Positions 60,927-64,000 of a stretch of DNA of 64,000 nt are shown here, in pieces. This DNA comes from Streptomyces sp. NBC_00091 (GTDB taxonomy: Bacteria > Actinomycetota > Actinomycetes > Streptomycetales > Streptomycetaceae). The translations under genes were made by a program, and so were the position numbers. The stretch is taken from contig NZ_JAPEMA010000001.1 of the NCBI RefSeq assembly GCF_026343185.1, positions 4,340,001-4,404,000 of the forward strand, given 5' to 3'. The notes under the pieces were generated by a model, which made no database searches, was not told the DNA's origin, and was given only the letters and a program-made list of their open reading frames with translations. Each line of letters starts with the position of its first letter. The stretch's first letter is position 1.

Positions 60927-61709
60927 ATGGGTGGCAGGAAGAGTCGTACGCGGGTCCACGTCGTCAGCGACGTACACGGCAACACCGAGGCGCTCGCGCG
61001 GGCCGGCGACGGCGCCGACGCGCTCGTCTGCCTCGGTGACCTGGTGCTCTTCCTCGACTACGCCGACCACTCGCGCGGCATCTTCCCCGACCTCTTCGGC
61101 GTCGAGAACGCCGACCACATCGTCGAACTGCGAACGGCCCGGCGCTTCGCCGAAGCACGCGAATTCGGCCGCAGGCTGTGGGACGGGCTCGACAGGGAGC
61201 GGCTGATCGAGGACGCGGTGCGCCGCCAGTACGCGCAGATGTTCGCCGCCTTCCCCAGCCCGACGTACGCGACGTACGGCAACGTCGACATCCCCGGACT
61301 GTGGCAGGAGTACGCCGGACCCGGCACCACCGTGCTCGACGGGCAGCGCGTGGAGATCGGCGGCCGGGTCTTCGGCTTCGTCGGCGGCGGCCTGCCGTCG
61401 CCGATGCGCACGCCGTACGAGGTCGACGAGGACGAGTACGCCGCGAAGGTGGAGGCCCTGGGCGAGGTGGACGTGCTGTGCTCGCACATCCCGCCGGAGG
61501 TCCCCGAGCTCTGCTACGACACGGTCGCGCGCCGCTTCGAGCGGGGGAGCGAGGCCCTGCTGGCCGCGATCCGCCGGACCCGGCCGCGGTACGCGCTCTT
61601 CGGGCACGTCCACCAGCCGCTGGCGCGACGGGCCCGGATCGGCGGCACCGAGTGCGTGAACGTCGGGCACTTCGCCGCCACCGGAAGGCCCTGGGCCCTG
61701 GAGTGGTGA
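60927..61709 (+). CDS. Calcineurin-like metallophosphoesterase
   Basis: 260-aa cytosolic phosphoesterase with the dimetal motifs in order: D15-x-H17 in VHVVSDVHGN, CLGDLVLF, YGNVD, VLCSHIPPE and YALFGHVHQPL. These motifs give a phosphatase or phosphodiesterase; the substrate cannot be told. ATG 60927 (MGGRKSRTR) is chosen over GTG 60918. The DNA upstream is shared with the divergent ligase. Confidence 0.92.
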   Translation: MGGRKSRTRVHVVSDVHGNTEALARAGDGADALVCLGDLVLFLDYADHSRGIFPDLFGVENADHIVELRTARRFAEAREFGRRLWDGLDRERLIEDAVRRQYAQMFAAFPSPTYATYGNVDIPGLWQEYAGPGTTVLDGQRVEIGGRVFGFVGGGLPSPMRTPYEVDEDEYAAKVEALGEVDVLCSHIPPEVPELCYDTVARRFERGSEALLAAIRRTRPRYALFGHVHQPLARRARIGGTECVNVGHFAATGRPWALEW

Positions 61710-61768
61710 CCTCCACACGCACGGTAGCCTGCACGCGGCGGCGCAGGCCGCACACTTCCTCGAAAACT

Positions 61769-61795
61769 CTCCCCCAGCCACCGCTGGGAGGTACC
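61769..61795. repeat. Short palindromic repeat unit
   Basis: Reads CTCCCCCAGCCACCGCTGGG, close to the inner arm of the 55.5-kb MITE-like element. It lies in the leader of the SRPBCC gene, 21-47 bp before its ATG. Confidence 0.7.
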
Positions 61796-61815
61796 CGCAC
61801 GGAGGAGCGACCGCG

Positions 61816-62253
61816 ATGGCGGAACACACCAGCTCGAGCATCACGATCGAGGCGGCGCCGGCCGACGTCATGGCCGTGATCGCCGACTTCGCCCGCTACC
61901 CCGAGTGGACCGGCGAGGTGAAGGAGGCCGAGGTGCTGTCCACCGACGCCGAGGGCCGCGCCGAGAAGGTCCGCCTCCTTCTGGACGCCGGCGCGATCAA
62001 GGACGACCACACCCTGGCGTACACCTGGAAGGGCGCGGACGAGGTCAGCTGGACCCTGGACAAGTCCCAGATGCTGCGGCAGCTGGACGGCTCCTACCGG
62101 CTGGCCCCCCTGGACGGCGGCCGCACGGAGGTCACCTACCAGCTGACCGTGGACGTCAAGATCCCGATGCTGGGCATGATCAAGCGCAAGGCGGAGAAGG
62201 TCATCATCGACCGCGCGCTGGCAGGCCTGAAGAAGCGCGTCGAATCCCGCTAG
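61816..62253 (+). CDS. SRPBCC (START-like) family protein
   Basis: 145-aa soluble protein with the helix-grip fold: SSSITIEAAPADVMAVIADF, ARYPEWTGEVKEAEVLST, the long C-terminal helix KRKAEKVIIDRALAGLKKRV. A hydrophobic pocket is expected. The mycobacterial counterpart is Rv2185c (TB16.3), again next to an ArsA-like gene. A lipid or polyketide ligand is possible. ATG 61816 follows GGAGGAGCGACCGCG. Confidence 0.9.
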   Translation: MAEHTSSSITIEAAPADVMAVIADFARYPEWTGEVKEAEVLSTDAEGRAEKVRLLLDAGAIKDDHTLAYTWKGADEVSWTLDKSQMLRQLDGSYRLAPLDGGRTEVTYQLTVDVKIPMLGMIKRKAEKVIIDRALAGLKKRVESR

Positions 62254-62339
62254 ACGGCCTGGGTCCCATCGGCGCCGGCCCGCGGGCCGGCGCCGAGCGG
62301 TGCGAGGGCCGCGTCGAAGAAGGAACGAAAGGCACAGGC

Positions 62340-63497
62340 ATGCAGACCCTGCTGGTCACCGGTCCCGGAGGGGCGGGGCGCACTACCGTCGCCGCCGCCA
62401 CCGCGCTCGCCGCGGCCCGGGACGGGCAGCGGGTGCTGCTGCTGTCCGCCGACGCCCCCTTCGGGGAGGGCGCCGGCAGCCCCGACCCCCGGCTCCGCCT
62501 CGCCCGCATCGACTCCGGCGAGGAGTTCCGTACCGAACTCGCCGCCCTCCAGGAACGCGGCGCCTCCCTCATCGGGATGCTCGGCGGCCGCCCCCTCGGC
62601 GCCGAGGAACTCACCGAGCTGCCAGGCGCCGAACAGTTCGCCCTGCTCCGAGCCCTGCGCCGGGCCGCCGCCGCACCCGCCACCGACCTCGTCGTCGTGG
62701 ACATGCCCCCGCTGCACCAGGCCGTGGCCACCCTCGCCCTCCCCGCCCAGCTGCGCCGCTACCTGGCCCGGCTGCTGCCCGCGGAGCGCCAGGCGGCCCG
62801 CGCGCTGCGCCCCGTACTGGCCCAGCTCGCCGGGGTCCCGATGCCGGCCCAGTGGCTGTACGAGACCGCCGCGCGCTGGGACGAGGAGCTGGCCGCCGTC
62901 CAGGCCGTCGTCGAGGCCCCCACCACCCGGGTCCGCCTGGTCGCCGAGCCCGGCCCCGCCGCCGGCACCGCCCTGCGCACCGGGGTGCTCGGGCTCGCCC
63001 TGCACGAGCTGCGCGTCGAGGCCCTGGTCGCCAACCGGCTCGTGCCGCCGGGCTCCGCGGCCGCCGACCCCTGGGCGGCGGGGATCGCCGCCCAGCAGGG
63101 GAAGTTCCTGGCCGAGTGGGGCGAGGACCTCCCCGTCCACGGGCTGGTGCACCTCGGCCGGGACCCGCAGGACCCCGACGACCTGGAGGTCCTCGGCTCC
63201 GCCCCCGGCATCGCCCCCGCGCCGCCCACCCGGCCGGGCCCCGGCTGGACCGTCGAGGACCGGCTCGCCGCCGACGGGGTGCTCGTCTGGGCGATCCCGC
63301 TGCCCGGCGCCCGCAAGGCCGAGCTCGACCTGATCCGGCGCGGCGACGAGCTGCTGGTCGCGGTGGGCCCGCACCGCAGGATCGTTCCGCTCCCCTCGGC
63401 CCTGCGCCGCTGCACCGTCTCCGGCGCCGCCCTCGCCGAGGGAGTGCTCCGCGTCCGCTTCACCCCGGACCCGCGACTGTGGCCCCGGGAGCGCTGA
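62340..63497 (+). CDS. ArsA/MinD-like P-loop protein, degenerate Walker A
   Basis: 385 aa, similar in layout to the mycobacterial Rv2184c family. The N-terminal P-loop reads VTGPGGAGRTTVAA: the ArsA signature GKGGVGKTT has Pro for the first Lys and Arg for the second, so ATP hydrolysis is doubtful. Strands that follow resemble ArsA (LLLSADAPFGEG, LVVVDMPPLHQAVA). The C-terminal part is beta-rich (VLVWAIPLPGARKAELDLIR). No transmembrane segment. It follows the SRPBCC gene by 86 bp and may work with it. ATG 62340 follows GAAGGAACGAAAGGC. Confidence 0.85.
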   Translation: MQTLLVTGPGGAGRTTVAAATALAAARDGQRVLLLSADAPFGEGAGSPDPRLRLARIDSGEEFRTELAALQERGASLIGMLGGRPLGAEELTELPGAEQFALLRALRRAAAAPATDLVVVDMPPLHQAVATLALPAQLRRYLARLLPAERQAARALRPVLAQLAGVPMPAQWLYETAARWDEELAAVQAVVEAPTTRVRLVAEPGPAAGTALRTGVLGLALHELRVEALVANRLVPPGSAAADPWAAGIAAQQGKFLAEWGEDLPVHGLVHLGRDPQDPDDLEVLGSAPGIAPAPPTRPGPGWTVEDRLAADGVLVWAIPLPGARKAELDLIRRGDELLVAVGPHRRIVPLPSALRRCTVSGAALAEGVLRVRFTPDPRLWPRER

Positions 63498-63564
63498 GAC
63501 CCGTACCGCCGTTCGGGTAACGTCGGAGGTAGACCTACCGCAGCTGCCGCCAGGAGAGTCCGCC

Positions 63565-64000
63565 ATGAGCGAGGCCACCGACCGCCCCACCGACGACGAC
63601 GCCTGGGCGCAGGCCTGCGCCGAGGACCTCGCCGCCGAGAAGGAACGCCACAGGTCGCAGCAGGGCGGCGGCCCGGGCACGGGAACCGCCGCCGAGGAGC
63701 TGTTCAAGCTCTTCGAAGCCGTCGCCGACAAGGTCTCCTCGCTGAACAACCCGCTCCTCGGCGCCGCGGCCCAGGACGCCGTACGCCAGTTCGTCAACCA
63801 GGCCAAGACCGCCGCGAAGCCCGTCGTCGAGCGCAACCCGGAGGTCTTCGGCCACCTCGCCGCGGCCGGTTCCGAACTCCTCGCCGCCTACCGCTCGGCC
63901 GTCGAGGGCCACGAGCGCCGCTGGACCCGGGACGAGCCCCCCGCGCCCCGCAAGCCCGCCGACGGCGGCGACGAAGGCCCCGGTGAGGGCCCGGCCGAGC
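63565..64000 (+). CDS. DUF5304-like protein, cut by window edge
   Basis: The first 145 codons are present, open to the window end. The sequence is soluble, acidic at the start (EATDRPTDDDAWAQACAEDL), then amphipathic helical (EELFKLFEAVADKVSSLNNP; QFVNQAKTAAKPVVERNP; LAAAGSELLAAYRSAVEGHE) and acidic/Pro-rich at the end. This resembles actinobacterial DUF5304 proteins, and Rv2183c occupies the place in M. tuberculosis. GGAGAG precedes ATG 63565. Function unknown. Confidence 0.85.
   Translation, partial: MSEATDRPTDDDAWAQACAEDLAAEKERHRSQQGGGPGTGTAAEELFKLFEAVADKVSSLNNPLLGAAAQDAVRQFVNQAKTAAKPVVERNPEVFGHLAAAGSELLAAYRSAVEGHERRWTRDEPPAPRKPADGGDEGPGEGPAE

Noticed and set aside
60672..61871. Upstream extension of the acyl-CoA ligase frame
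   Set aside because: Overlaps the real metallophosphoesterase gene; TTG 60671 has a ribosome site and the family N-terminus.

Overview
The window is chromosomal DNA from a high-GC actinomycete, almost certainly a Streptomyces. Codons are overwhelmingly G/C at the third position, GTG and TTG starts are common, and genes are packed with 4-bp stop/start overlaps. The backbone carries genes I know from Streptomyces: cobT, cobU and cobS, pspA, nadA, ctaCDF, ctaE-qcrCAB, trpD and choD. From memory the order resembles the pepA-to-fadD part of the S. coelicolor chromosome. It also shares a string with the M. tuberculosis Rv2183c-Rv2204c neighbourhood: erpA-like, adoK, ctaC, ctaE-qcrCAB, NlpC/P60, pimB-like, fadD15-like, SRPBCC and ArsA-like.

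Layout. 0-1.2 kb: 5' part of pepA, reverse strand. 1.6-8.4 kb: five co-directional genes for a secreted deacetylase, a PelF-type glycosyltransferase, a polytopic membrane protein, a spherulin-4/GH135-like protein and a GH114 lipoprotein. This looks like a compact exopolysaccharide system of the Pel/galactosaminogalactan type and is the most interesting system here. 8.4-13.2 kb: an accessory island of lower apparent GC, with two opposed IS630-family remnants, orphan membrane proteins, a VOC protein and an XRE regulator divergent from two overlapping small genes. 13.3-30 kb: an orphan sensor kinase, a rhomboid-like protein and a DUF2156 protein; cobalamin lower-ligand genes; PspA/PspAA; a NarL-type response regulator upstream of an RND pump; nadA. 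30.3-48.6 kb: an A-type Fe-S carrier, adenosine kinase, a cysteine desulfurase-TusA fusion, the aa3 oxidase and bcc complex genes, an L,D-transpeptidase, trpD, and a SAM-IV-like riboswitch ahead of a cysteine-desulfurase-like gene. 48.7-64 kb: a TnpB-like relic, rhomboid protease, NYN-domain protein, two tandem NlpC/P60 hydrolases, a metalloprotease-like lipoprotein, a MITE-like palindrome, a PimB-like glycosyltransferase, cholesterol oxidase, acyl-CoA ligase, metallophosphoesterase, SRPBCC, ArsA-like and DUF5304-like genes.

How the genes work together. ctaCDF and ctaE-qcrCAB supply the bcc-aa3 respiratory supercomplex, in two operons separated by an L,D-transpeptidase and a pseudo-receiver gene. 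nadA, erpA and the two desulfurase-like genes form a loose Fe-S/sulfur theme. cobT, cobU and cobS complete the cobalamin nucleotide loop. The sensor kinase at 13.3 kb and the response regulator at 24.7 kb are both of NarL/DesK type, lack adjacent partners and could be cognates.

Non-coding features include several strong G+C-rich terminators, three copies of a palindromic Streptomyces intergenic repeat, a 214-bp MITE-like element, a partial duplication of the trpD 3' end, and operator-like palindromes upstream of the RND pump, nadA, ctaE and fadD. I saw no tRNA, rRNA or CRISPR array. All calls come from reading the sequence and recalled family knowledge; no database search was run.
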